Source: Pollutimonas bauzanensis
GTDB lineage: Bacteria; Pseudomonadota; Gammaproteobacteria; Burkholderiales; Burkholderiaceae_B
Reading direction: 5' to 3'
Assembly: GCF_900129885.1 (NCBI RefSeq)
Contig: NZ_FQXE01000001.1
Coordinates: 1 to 64,000 of the forward strand
DNA length: 64,000 nucleotides
Part shown: piece after piece, positions 9,597 through 18,061 of the stretch
How positions within the stretch are numbered: position 1 is the stretch's first letter
How the letters are laid out: each line of letters starts with the position of its first letter
Translations under genes and position numbers: made by a program
Notes under the pieces: model-generated
The model's database searches: none
What the model saw: the letters and a program-made list of their open reading frames with translations, nothing else
What the model was told of the DNA's origin: nothing

Positions 9597-11108
9597 TCAG
9601 CCCCAAGGCTGCCTGTATTGCATCGCTTCGGCCACATGCGCGCCGCCGATCACGTCCTCGCCGGCGAGGTCGGCCAGCGTTCGGGCGACCCGCAGCACGC
9701 GGTGCGCCACCCGGGCCGACCAGCCCCAGCGCAGCATGCCTTGCCGCAGCAGCTCTTGTGCCGGCTTGCGCAAGACGCAATATTTCTCGATTTCGCCCAC
9801 GCCCAGGGCGGCATTGAGCTGCGGCTGGCGATGCGCCTGGCGCTCCCGGCAAAGCAGGACCCGCTCGCGCACCGCTGCCGAGGCCTCGCCGGGCGGCGCA
9901 TCCATCCAGTCGGCGCCGGCCGCGGGCAGCGCGATCTGCAGATCCACCCGGTCCAGCAAAGGGCCCGAAAGCCTGGCGCGATACTTTTGAATGCGGTCGA
10001 TGCTGCAGCTGCAATGCATTTTCTTGTGGCCCAGCCATCCGCAGGGACAGAGATTCATGGCCGCCACCAATTGGAACGCAGCGGGGAAAGTCAGGGTCCG
10101 GGACGACCGGGCGATCGAGACACAGCCGGTCTCCAAAGGCTCGCGCAAGGATTCCAGCACGCGCCGCTCGAATTCAGGCAGTTCATCCAGGAACAGGACG
10201 CCCCGATGCGCCAGGCTGATTTCGCCGGGGCGCGGATGCACGCCGCCGCCTACCACGGCCGGCGCCGATGCCGTATGGTGCGGCGCCCGGAAAGGCGGCA
10301 AATCGCTGAAGACCGGGTCGCGCCCGCTGATACCGGCCAGCGCGGCGACTTCCAGCGCATGGTCGGGACTCAAGGGCGGCAGCAGGCCGGGAAGACGATG
10401 CGCCAGCATGCTTTTGCCCGTGCCCGGCGGACCCGCCATCAGCAGGCTATGGCCGCCCGCCGCGGCAATTTCAAGAGCCCGCCGCGCCAGCGCCTGCCCG
10501 CGCACTTCGGACAGGCAGGGGGCGGCGGCCGTCGCGGCGGCCGGCGGCAGGGGCTGCGCCTGCGCCAGCGGCGCCCTTCCTGAAAAATGCTCCACCACGT
10601 CGAACAGGCTGCCGGCGGCCAGGACGGCCAGCCCCGGCACCCTTGCTGCAATGCGCGCGCAATCGGGCGGCATCACCAGCCGGGCGCCGGGCTCGCCTCG
10701 CGCCACCGCCAAGGCGATGGCCAGCGGTGCCCCCACCGCCACGATCGCCCCGGTCAGCGACAATTCTCCCGCGAACACATAGTGCCGCAGTTCCGGCATG
10801 CCGGCGCCGGCCTCGGGCTGCACCTGGCCGGACGCCAGCAGCACCCCCAGCGCTATGGGCAGGTCGAAGCGGCCGGATTCCTTGGGCAGATCGGCGGGAG
10901 CGAGATTGGCCGTGATCCGGCCCGCCGGGAACTCATAGCCGCTGCTGATGATCGCCGAACGCACGCGTTCACGGCTTTCACGCACACCGGCGTCGGGCAG
11001 GCCCACCACGTGGAAGGCCGGCAAGCCCGGCCCGACATGGACTTCGACCCGCACCGGAAGGCCGTCCAGGCCGCAAAGCGCCCGGCTTGCCAGCACCGCT
11101 AAAGACAT
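9597..11108 (-). CDS. comM: ComM/YifB-family Mg-chelatase-like AAA+ ATPase
   Basis: ComM is a hexameric helicase that promotes branch migration during natural transformation. The 503-aa protein has the N-terminal ChlI-like domain (about 20-140; VEVHVGPGLPAFHVVGLPD), a Walker A MAGPPGTGKSM (about 218-228), the sensor GVLFLDELPEF and the C-terminal Mg-chelatase domain with a four-Cys stretch CPCGWLGHKKMHCSC. The length is normal. It is the last gene before the region where rpmI restarts on the same strand. Confidence 0.93.
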   Translation of the reverse strand: MSLAVLASRALCGLDGLPVRVEVHVGPGLPAFHVVGLPDAGVRESRERVRSAIISSGYEFPAGRITANLAPADLPKESGRFDLPIALGVLLASGQVQPEAGAGMPELRHYVFAGELSLTGAIVAVGAPLAIALAVARGEPGARLVMPPDCARIAARVPGLAVLAAGSLFDVVEHFSGRAPLAQAQPLPPAAATAAAPCLSEVRGQALARRALEIAAAGGHSLLMAGPPGTGKSMLAHRLPGLLPPLSPDHALEVAALAGISGRDPVFSDLPPFRAPHHTASAPAVVGGGVHPRPGEISLAHRGVLFLDELPEFERRVLESLREPLETGCVSIARSSRTLTFPAAFQLVAAMNLCPCGWLGHKKMHCSCSIDRIQKYRARLSGPLLDRVDLQIALPAAGADWMDAPPGEASAAVRERVLLCRERQAHRQPQLNAALGVGEIEKYCVLRKPAQELLRQGMLRWGWSARVAHRVLRVARTLADLAGEDVIGGAHVAEAMQYRQPWG

Positions 11109-11165
11109 GACGCACCTCCGCTACGCTGGGCTCCCCCGCTGGCGGGGGCGACTTGCCAAAGCAGA

Positions 11166-11255
11166 AAGTATGGCCCGCCCACCGGTCGCGCGGGGCGCAC
11201 AGGCCGGGATTTGCCCAGGGGGATTAGTACGCAGAGCCCGCCGGCGATGCGCAGC
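11166..11255. repeat. 90-bp direct repeat, copy 1
   Basis: This 90-bp stretch begins AAGTATGGCCCGCCC and ends GGCGATGCGCAGC. It recurs at 11920-12009 with 6 mismatches and no gaps (about 93% identity). Weaker similarity continues about 20 bp upstream (gacttgccaaag here, gactcgccaaag in copy 2). A GC-rich hairpin (11133-11148) precedes it. The two copies bracket the brnT/brnA genes exactly. Confidence 0.9.
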
Positions 11256-11522
11256 CTAACGGCGCGAGCTCACGTAATCCTCGAGCACGGCATTCATGCG
11301 GGCTTGCCATCCCGCGCCGGTCGACTTGAAAAAATCAATGACCTCGGCGGAATAGCGTATCGAAATCTGCACCTTGGGGTTGGCCTTGGGCGGCCGGCCG
11401 CGACGTGGCCGCAAGGCGGCCAGCTCGGCGTCCGTAAATGGCGGATTATCAGGATCATTGCGGGCCGCTGCCGTAATGGCAGCATCCTCGGCATTACTCG
11501 GTCGTATCAATTTGAGAGACAT
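11256..11522 (-). CDS. brnA: BrnA-type antitoxin (ribbon-helix-helix)
   Basis: BrnA neutralises the BrnT ribonuclease and binds its own promoter through a ribbon-helix-helix fold. The 88-aa product has a flexible charged N-terminus, the GRPPKANPK linker and the C-terminal motif VQISIRYSAEVIDFFKSTG with WQARMNAVLEDYV, typical of this antitoxin family. The ATG at 11522 lies inside the end of brnT (29-bp overlap), the usual toxin-first coupled order. Its stop codon touches repeat copy 1. Confidence 0.85.
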   Translation of the reverse strand: MSLKLIRPSNAEDAAITAAARNDPDNPPFTDAELAALRPRRGRPPKANPKVQISIRYSAEVIDFFKSTGAGWQARMNAVLEDYVSSRR

Positions 11523-11781
11523 AATAATCAAACTCCCGCTGATTGGCTTTGCGCAGGCTGATGAGCCGGATACCGCCGTCACGTTCCACGTACACCATTA
11601 CATGCAATCGCCGCCCGATGGGGCCAAAAGCGATCCAGCGCATTTCCCCATAGTTTTGCCGGATGTCGAGCTCGACCACCGCATCGGCCCACTCAAATGC
11701 TGGAGCATCGGAAAAATCCACGCCGTGTTTGGCGACATTCGCGCGGCGCTTGGCTTCATTCCAGTCGTAGCGGACAAGCAT
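11494..11781 (-). CDS. brnT: BrnT-type ribonuclease toxin
   Basis: BrnT is a small RelE-fold ribonuclease that stops translation when free of BrnA. The 95-aa protein shows the family signature near the N-terminus, YDWNEAKRRANVAKHGVDF, then RWIAFGPIGRRLHVMVYVERDGGIRLISLRKANQRE. The conserved RxISxRKA-like block is intact, so the toxin is probably active. It is the first gene of the pair, with repeat copy 2 about 140 bp upstream. Confidence 0.88.
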   Translation of the reverse strand: MLVRYDWNEAKRRANVAKHGVDFSDAPAFEWADAVVELDIRQNYGEMRWIAFGPIGRRLHVMVYVERDGGIRLISLRKANQREFDYYVSQIDTTE

Positions 11782-11919
11782 TTTTGATTATTGTAGCTTC
11801 ATTAAATAGGCACAGGCAAGCACCGCGGATTGCATCCAGACGCATATCCGGCACGCTAGAGACATGGCGTCACCGCCGCGCTGGCACCCGCGCCCGCGGG
11901 CTGACTCGCCAAAGTCACC

Positions 11920-12009
11920 AAGTATGGCCCGCCCGCCGGTCGCGCGGGGCGCACATTCCAGGATTTGCCCAGGAGAATTAGTACGCAGAGCCCGCCGGCG
12001 ATGCGCAGC
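11920..12009. repeat. 90-bp direct repeat, copy 2
   Basis: This is the second copy of the repeat at 11166-11255, in the same orientation, with 6 mismatches over 90 bp. It ends 33 bp from the stop codon of the GntR gene. The distance between copies is 754 bp and holds only brnTA. Confidence 0.9.
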
Positions 12010-12042
12010 GGCCAGGAGCCGTCCGGAGATTACGACGCAGCC

Positions 12043-12744
12043 CTAGCCAAACAAATTGCGCTGGATTTGCCGCAAATGCTCGGTCAACAGCTTCCTGGCC
12101 AGCTCCGCATCCCTATCCCGGAGCGCATTGACAATGGCCCGGTGCTGGATTTCGTATTGCTTGCGCGTTTCGTCCGTCAAGGAAATGCGCTTCAGGCGCC
12201 CCCACTCCCCCTGCTCGCGTATCCTGTTGGTCAGGTCCAGAACCTGCACGAAAAACGAATTGTGCGTGGCAAGTGCGAACGACCTGTGCAGGGCCTCGTC
12301 CCAATGCTCGAACGCTTCGATAGTCGGGGCGGACTCGGCTTGGCCGAGGCACTCGACCATGCGCTCGAAATCGGCGGCGGTGGCATGCTGCACGATCAGC
12401 CCCGGCATCAAAGGCTCGAGCAGCAGGCGCCCCACCATCAGTTCCGCCGGACTGGTGTGGGCAGTGGCCGCGGGGACGGCCCGGGGCTCGAACAAGGTTT
12501 CCGCCTTGGCGCAAACAAATGTGCCGCTGCCCACCATCTGGGTGATCAAGCCCTGTTCGCGGAACGTGGCCAGCACACGGCGCACCGCGCCCCGCGATAC
12601 GCCGAAGCGCTCGCCCAACTCTCTTTCGGGAGGCAGCTTCATACCTTCTTTGAGTTTCCCCGCGGCCATTTCGGCCGTCAGATGATCCGCCAGCGCCCGC
12701 CCGCCTTGCATCCGTATGCCCTCCAGGGCATTTGCCTTTCTCAC
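12043..12744 (-). CDS. GntR/FadR-type transcriptional regulator
   Basis: This 233-aa one-component regulator has an N-terminal winged helix (MKLPPERELGERFGVSRGAVR, about residues 33-55) and a C-terminal all-helical FCD ligand-binding domain. The GTG at 12744 is preferred because AAGGGGGGA lies 7 nt upstream; an ATG at 12774 is possible. The frame runs further, but across the promoter of the divergent gene. It probably represses the divergent FAH/Bug/DsbA operon through the palindrome at 12801-12825. The effector is likely a small carboxylic acid. Confidence 0.85.
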   Translation of the reverse strand: MRKANALEGIRMQGGRALADHLTAEMAAGKLKEGMKLPPERELGERFGVSRGAVRRVLATFREQGLITQMVGSGTFVCAKAETLFEPRAVPAATAHTSPAELMVGRLLLEPLMPGLIVQHATAADFERMVECLGQAESAPTIEAFEHWDEALHRSFALATHNSFFVQVLDLTNRIREQGEWGRLKRISLTDETRKQYEIQHRAIVNALRDRDAELARKLLTEHLRQIQRNLFG

Positions 12745-12800
12745 GCCGATCCCCCCTTGCCTGCCCCATGCCATTGCGCATTGTAGCAATCGGCGCCGGT

Positions 12801-12825
12801 AATTGGGCTTTATATGAGCCCAATT
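12801..12825. promoter_or_regulatory. Palindromic operator between GntR gene and FAH operon
   Basis: A perfect inverted repeat with 9-bp arms (AATTGGGCT and AGCCCAATT) is separated by 7 bp. It lies between the divergent starts at 12744 and 12883. Palindromes of this size in such a position are typical GntR operators. Confidence 0.6.
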
Positions 12826-12882
12826 TGGTATCACCCATATGGTAAATTTAATGCCTTTACGATATTTCTCGACGAGGGGAAA

Positions 12883-13752
12883 ATGAAATTCGCAACGCTG
12901 CAGCATCGAGGAAGAGCCCAGCCATGTGTGGTGGACGCAGAAAGCAAGCTGTTTTGGCCCATTTCCGAGATGGTTGCCGGGTTCCATGGTGATATGAACC
13001 AATTGGTACACGATTATCAGAAAATCAAGGACCAGCTAGACATCTCCGCCCCAGGGCGGGATTTGCGCGGCGCCACGATCCTGGCCCCCATACCCCGGCC
13101 CCGGCGCAATATCTTTTGCGTCGGCCGCAATTACCATGCGCATGCCAAGGAGCTGGCCGCTTCGGTATTCAAGGACAATGACAAGAATGCCCAGAGCTGG
13201 CCGATTGTCTTTACCAAAGTACCCGAGTGCGTGATCGGCCCCTCGGACCGCGTGGCGCTGCCCGGCGAAATCTCCGGGCAAATCGACTACGAAGCCGAGC
13301 TTGCCATCATCATCGGCAAGGGCGGAAAGAATATTTCCCGGCACGCGGCGATGGATCATGTCTTCGGCTACACCATCGTCAACGATGTCACGGCGCGCGA
13401 CGTGCAAATGCGCCACCAGCAATGGGATATGGGCAAGTCCTTCGACACCTTCTGCCCCATGGGGCCCTGGATAGTCACCAGCGATGAACTGGACGGCAGC
13501 AATACGCGCGTGCGCTGCTGGGTCAATGGCGAATTGCGCCAGGATGGCGCCACTCCGGACCTGATCTTCGACTTGCCCGCGCTGATCGAGACCTGCTCGC
13601 GCGGCATCACTCTTTTTCCGGGGGACATTATTGCCACCGGCACGCCGGCAGGCGTGGGCATGGGCATGAATCCGCCGCAATACCTTAAAAACGGCGACGT
13701 CGTCCGCATCGAGATCGACGGCATCGGCGTGCTGGAAAATACCTTCAATTAA
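12883..13752 (+). CDS. Fumarylacetoacetate hydrolase-family enzyme
   Basis: The 289-aa protein belongs to the FAH superfamily, which hydrolyses or isomerises beta-diketo acids and related ring-cleavage products. The catalytic C-terminal domain starts at about residue 80 (NIFCVGRNYHAHAKEL). Metal ligands are visible as the E-x-E and D pattern in IDYEAELAIIIGKGG, and GDIIATGTPAGVGMG is the usual late loop. The ATG at 12883 has GAGGGGA before it. The frame is open 23 codons further up but runs into the operator. The substrate is not identifiable. It is probably coexpressed with the next two genes. Confidence 0.9.
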   Translation: MKFATLQHRGRAQPCVVDAESKLFWPISEMVAGFHGDMNQLVHDYQKIKDQLDISAPGRDLRGATILAPIPRPRRNIFCVGRNYHAHAKELAASVFKDNDKNAQSWPIVFTKVPECVIGPSDRVALPGEISGQIDYEAELAIIIGKGGKNISRHAAMDHVFGYTIVNDVTARDVQMRHQQWDMGKSFDTFCPMGPWIVTSDELDGSNTRVRCWVNGELRQDGATPDLIFDLPALIETCSRGITLFPGDIIATGTPAGVGMGMNPPQYLKNGDVVRIEIDGIGVLENTFN

Positions 13753-13804
13753 AAAAACGACTTCCCTTAATTTTTTCTTATTTGCATGGCCGGAGGAGAC
13801 ACTC

Positions 13805-14800
13805 ATGACTATCAAGCGTGGAAATTGGTCGAATACAACAATGGCGCTCAAGGGGATTTGCGCCGCGGCGGCGCTCGTCCTGTCGAGCCACGCCATGGCG
13901 CAATATCCCCAACACCCCATCACCATGATCGTGCCGTTCCCGCCGGGCGGCGTAGCCGACACCGTTGCGCGGCCCGTGGCGGACGCCCTGTCCAAAGAGC
14001 TGGGCCAGACGGTGGTCATTGAGAACAAGGCTGGCGCCGGCGGCGCCATAGGCATAGGCGCGGCCGCCCATGCCAAGCCGGACGGCTACGCAATCCTGTT
14101 GAGCCTGTCATCCATTTCCATTCTGCCGGAAGCCGACAAAATACTGGGGCGCAAGGCGGCATTCCAGCTTGACCAGTTCAAGCCCGTGGCCCGCATCACC
14201 GCCGACCCGACGGTCCTGGTGCTGCGTGCCGACGCGCCATGGAAAACGGCGCAGGAATTCATCGAATACGCCAAGAAGCATCCCAACGAGATCACCTATG
14301 GCAGTTCAGGCATCTACGGCACCATGCACGTGCCGATGGAAATGCTTGCCCAGGCCGCCGACGTAAAGCTGGCGCACATACCTTATACCGGCGCGGGTCC
14401 GGCCGTAGCGGCCCTGCTCGGAGGCCATGTCCAGGCCCTGGCCACTGGGCCGGCCAGCGCCATCCAGCAAATCAAGGCCGGCAAATTGCGCGCCCTGGCC
14501 CATTGGGGCGATAAACCCCTCGCGGCCTTGCCCGATGTGCCCAGCCTGGACTCCCTGGGCTACGACGCGAAATTCATCCAGTGGTCCGGCGTATTCGTAC
14601 CGGCCGGCACCCCGCGGGAAATCGCCGCCAAGCTGGACCAGAGCATGGCGAAGATAGCGGCGGACCCGGCATTCAGGCAGACCATGCTGAACCTGGGCAG
14701 CCCGCTCGAATACATGTCCGCCGCCGACTTCGACGCCTACTGGAAAGAGGATTCCCGGACCATCGCCAGGGCGGTGAACAAAATGGGCAAAATCGAGTAG
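13805..14800 (+). CDS. Bug/TctC-family periplasmic binding protein
   Basis: Bug proteins bind organic acids in the periplasm and are hugely expanded in Bordetella and relatives. The 331-aa protein has a signal peptide ending near ALVLSSHAMAQ, then the hallmark start YPQHPITMIVPFPPGGVADTVAR and GASAIGIGAA-like ligand loops. A strong GGAGGAG ribosome site precedes the ATG. It is 52 bp after the FAH gene and probably senses or delivers the compound that this operon degrades. No TctA/TctB membrane partners are adjacent. Confidence 0.92.
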   Translation: MTIKRGNWSNTTMALKGICAAAALVLSSHAMAQYPQHPITMIVPFPPGGVADTVARPVADALSKELGQTVVIENKAGAGGAIGIGAAAHAKPDGYAILLSLSSISILPEADKILGRKAAFQLDQFKPVARITADPTVLVLRADAPWKTAQEFIEYAKKHPNEITYGSSGIYGTMHVPMEMLAQAADVKLAHIPYTGAGPAVAALLGGHVQALATGPASAIQQIKAGKLRALAHWGDKPLAALPDVPSLDSLGYDAKFIQWSGVFVPAGTPREIAAKLDQSMAKIAADPAFRQTMLNLGSPLEYMSAADFDAYWKEDSRTIARAVNKMGKIE

Positions 14801-14872
14801 GCCGTCCAGGAGCGCCGCAAGCGCATGATAAAGTAACCGCCACCACTATGGAAGAACGAGGCCGCGCCACCC

Positions 14873-15472
14873 ATGAAGACCATACATTATTACCTCACGC
14901 CCAAATCGCCATGGACTTATCTGGGCCACGAAAGGCTCTTGGCCATAGCCCAGCGGCACGGCGCCACCGTGGAGCCCAGGCCGATGGGCTTGAGCGAAAG
15001 CATTTTTCCGGCATCGGGCGGCTTGCCGCTGAATCAGCGTCCCCCGCAACGGCAGGCCTACCGGCTTGTCGAGTTGAAGCGATGGTCGGAGCACCTGGGC
15101 CTGCCCCTCAATCTTCATCCGGAATTCTTTCCGGTCGACGACGTGGACGCGGCGAAAATGGTGGCGGCCGCGGTCCAGCTCGAAGGCAACGATGCGGCGC
15201 TCAGGCTCGCCGGCGGCCTGCTGCGAGGCGTCTGGGCGCAAGAGCGGGACATTTCCGACCCTCAAACTCTCATCCAGATCGGCAATGAATGCAAACTGGA
15301 CGGCCAGGCGCTGTATTCCGGGCGCGAGGCTGCCGCGGCGCTATACGAACGCTACACCCGGGAAGCATTGGCCCTGCAGGTATTCGGCGCGCCCTGGTAT
15401 GAATACGAGGGCGCATCGTTTTGGGGGCAGGACAGGCTGGATTTCCTGGACCGCGCGCTGGCCGAAAAATGA
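14873..15472 (+). CDS. DsbA-fold 2-hydroxychromene-2-carboxylate isomerase-like protein
   Basis: The 199-aa protein has the DsbA/kappa-class GST fold. Its active-site stretch reads YLTPKSPWTYLG, where a serine replaces the CxxC cysteines, as in glutathione-dependent HCCA isomerases. Later blocks NLHPEFFPVD and FGAPWYEYEGASFWGQDRLDFL are typical of that family. It probably catalyses a glutathione-assisted isomerisation in the same aromatic or organic-acid pathway as the FAH gene upstream. It ends 33 bp from the convergent EAL gene. Confidence 0.85.
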   Translation: MKTIHYYLTPKSPWTYLGHERLLAIAQRHGATVEPRPMGLSESIFPASGGLPLNQRPPQRQAYRLVELKRWSEHLGLPLNLHPEFFPVDDVDAAKMVAAAVQLEGNDAALRLAGGLLRGVWAQERDISDPQTLIQIGNECKLDGQALYSGREAAAALYERYTREALALQVFGAPWYEYEGASFWGQDRLDFLDRALAEK

Positions 15473-15505
15473 TGGGGCCGGGTTTGCCTGGCGTTCGGCG
15501 GCGTC

Positions 15506-18061
15506 TCAGGACAATGCCAGGCCCTTGAAAGCCTGCGCCACTTCCGCACGCAAGTCTTCGTCATCCCACGGCTTGGTCAGGAATTTGTAGATGGAGCCGC
15601 GATTGATGGCTTCCGTGACGGATTTCAAATCGGTATAGCCCGACAAAATCAGGCGCACGGTATCGGGATACATTTCCTTGACCCTGCTGAAGAACTCCGT
15701 GCCGTTCATATCGGGCATGCGCTGGTCGGACACCACGACATGCACGTTATACCGGGCAAGCAGGGAAAACGCTTCCTGCGGCGTGGTGGCGGTCAGGACG
15801 CGATAGCCGTCGCGCCGCAACAGGCGGGTAAGCGCCCGGAGTATGTTCTCTTCGTCGTCCAGCAACAGCAGAGTGCGGTTCGATTCTTTCTCGCGATACG
15901 GCTCGGGCAGGACTTCACGGCCTCCGCGCTCGCGCAGCCTTATGGAAAAATCCGCGAAAGGCATGGGGCGGGCGAACAAATAGCCCTGGAACTCGTCACA
16001 GAAATTGCGCTTCAGGAACCAGAATTGCGACTCGGTTTCCACCCCTTCGGCGACGACCTTCAGGCTCAAGTGATGTGCCAGGCCGATGATCGCCTTGGTG
16101 ATCGCGGCATCATGCCTGTCACTGATGACCTCGTTGACAAATGAGCGGTCGATCTTGATTTTGTCTATGGGCAGGTTCTTCAGATAGTTCAGGCTCGAGT
16201 AGCCGGTGCCGAAGTCATCGATGGATACCCTCACCCCCAGCTCCTTCAACTCGCCCAGCTTGGCGATGGTATGGGCGGCGTTGTCCAGCAGAACGCCCTC
16301 GGTGATTTCGAGTTCGAGGCATTTGGCGGGCAGCGCATAGGCCTGCAGCTTGGCCCGTATGCTGCTGACGAAGTCGCTGCGCTGGAAGTGCAAGGGAGAG
16401 ATGTTCACCATTACCGGGAAATCCGACAAATTGCCTGTCCGCAGCCGGCCGATGTCGCGGCAGGCGGTCTCCAGCACCCAATCGCTCAAGGGAATGATCT
16501 GGCCGGTTTCCTCGGCCAGCGGTATGAAATGCGAGGGAGGAATCTGCCCGCGCACGGGATGGGGCCAGCGCAACAGCGCTTCGGCCCCCACTATGCGCCC
16601 GGTATGCCCGTCGACCAGGGGCTGATAATGCAGATCGAAGCCGCCATCATCCAGGGCGGTCTGCAGGTCGTTGCGCAAGGCCAGGCGTTCGGCGACCGAT
16701 GCGCTCAGGTCGGCGGTATAGGCGTGCCAGGTGCTGCGCCCTTCGCGTTTGGCGCGCGCCATTGCCAGGTCGGCTTCGCGCACGACTTCCATGGGGCGGT
16801 CCACATGGCCATTGCTGACGGTGATGCCGGCGCTGGCCGTCAAGCGCAGCTCCATGTTCTCGACGCAATACGGCTTGGCCAGCGCGGCGATGATGCGGTT
16901 GGTGGTCTCGAGCATTGCGTCGTTATCGGCGTTGGTGAACAGCACGACGAATTCGGCGCCTTCCATGCGGGCGACGAACTGCTTGCCTTCTACGCCCTGG
17001 ACGATGCGCACGGCAACCTTCTTGAGGACTTCGTCCCCGACATCGCGGCCCATGGAGTCGTTGATCAGCTTCATTCCGTCCAGATCGAACACGACGACCC
17101 AAAGCTTGCCGCCGCAATGCCTGGTCAGCCGGCAAGCCTCTTTCAGCTTGGCTTCGAGGTATTTCCTGTTGGGAAGTTCGGTCAGATAATCATGCAGCGA
17201 ACCATAATGCAACTGTATGGAGCGGTAATGCAGTATGGTCGCGAGCTTTTGCGACCGCGTCAGGAAGAATGTGAAGGTCAGACAGACCAGCAAGACCAGG
17301 TCGGGCAAAAACTTGGCCAGCGGCTCCAGCCATGAGCGGTCCTGCTCGGTCATGGCGTACCAGGCCAAAACCGAAACCAGGGCGCCCATAATGCCCATTG
17401 CCGCGATGGTCCGGTCGGCGAAAGCGCTCTCGGCCTTCCACCTGCGGGACAAGGCCACGACCGCATATCCGGCCATGATTCCAAGCAGCGCAGCCAGATT
17501 GGCCATGTCCGGCGTGCTGTAGGCGCTCAAGGCGAGCCGCCCCGGCGCCAGGCGCAACGATACCGCGCCCACAATGACAATGAAGCCCAGACAACGCGCC
17601 AGGCGCCGGCTGGCCGCGCCGCGCCGGCTGCAAATAATCGCTATCGACAGAATGCCGGACAGGACGGCCCATGGCCCGTCAATCTCGAGGTGCAGGCCGA
17701 AAGGGCCTGCCCTGTCGGGTCCCAGCGCCAACGCCTGCGCCAGGTTATGAACGAGACTGTAGGCAATCAGGGCGAGCGCGGCGGTCGCCAGTGCGCTCGA
17801 AACCCCCGGCCTGCTCTGCGCCGTGAGCAGCGCAGCGCCGCACAGGAAGAATACGGCCGCGCAGCCCAGCGACAGCAGTGAGGGGATGCGCGTCAGGAAA
17901 TAGTCCGCATACGTCAGCGCCCCGACCCACATGAGGGTGATGGCGATCAGGAAAATAGGGAATTGCTTGAAATGGCTTTTGGTATTGATCTGCGCAATAT
18001 CGTTGGGCGGCAGCGTTTCCATGGGAGCGCCGCCCGTCCCGCCTATCCTCGACGGCCTCAT
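15506..18061 (-). CDS. Membrane GGDEF-EAL protein with C-terminal receiver domain
   Basis: The 851-aa protein has seven or eight N-terminal membrane segments (about residues 30-255), a GGDEF domain, an EAL domain and a C-terminal receiver (about 725-840; LLLDDEENILRALTRLL, VVSDQRMPDMNG). The GGDEF signature is EGAEF (16949-16963), so cyclase activity is unlikely. The EAL site looks intact (EALLRW, NISPLHFQ, IDDFGTGYSSL, EGVE), which suggests a c-di-GMP phosphodiesterase. A receiver at the C-terminus is unusual. The ATG at 18061 overlaps the stop of the upstream gene (ATGA), showing coupling. Confidence 0.9.
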   Translation of the reverse strand: MRPSRIGGTGGAPMETLPPNDIAQINTKSHFKQFPIFLIAITLMWVGALTYADYFLTRIPSLLSLGCAAVFFLCGAALLTAQSRPGVSSALATAALALIAYSLVHNLAQALALGPDRAGPFGLHLEIDGPWAVLSGILSIAIICSRRGAASRRLARCLGFIVIVGAVSLRLAPGRLALSAYSTPDMANLAALLGIMAGYAVVALSRRWKAESAFADRTIAAMGIMGALVSVLAWYAMTEQDRSWLEPLAKFLPDLVLLVCLTFTFFLTRSQKLATILHYRSIQLHYGSLHDYLTELPNRKYLEAKLKEACRLTRHCGGKLWVVVFDLDGMKLINDSMGRDVGDEVLKKVAVRIVQGVEGKQFVARMEGAEFVVLFTNADNDAMLETTNRIIAALAKPYCVENMELRLTASAGITVSNGHVDRPMEVVREADLAMARAKREGRSTWHAYTADLSASVAERLALRNDLQTALDDGGFDLHYQPLVDGHTGRIVGAEALLRWPHPVRGQIPPSHFIPLAEETGQIIPLSDWVLETACRDIGRLRTGNLSDFPVMVNISPLHFQRSDFVSSIRAKLQAYALPAKCLELEITEGVLLDNAAHTIAKLGELKELGVRVSIDDFGTGYSSLNYLKNLPIDKIKIDRSFVNEVISDRHDAAITKAIIGLAHHLSLKVVAEGVETESQFWFLKRNFCDEFQGYLFARPMPFADFSIRLRERGGREVLPEPYREKESNRTLLLLDDEENILRALTRLLRRDGYRVLTATTPQEAFSLLARYNVHVVVSDQRMPDMNGTEFFSRVKEMYPDTVRLILSGYTDLKSVTEAINRGSIYKFLTKPWDDEDLRAEVAQAFKGLALS

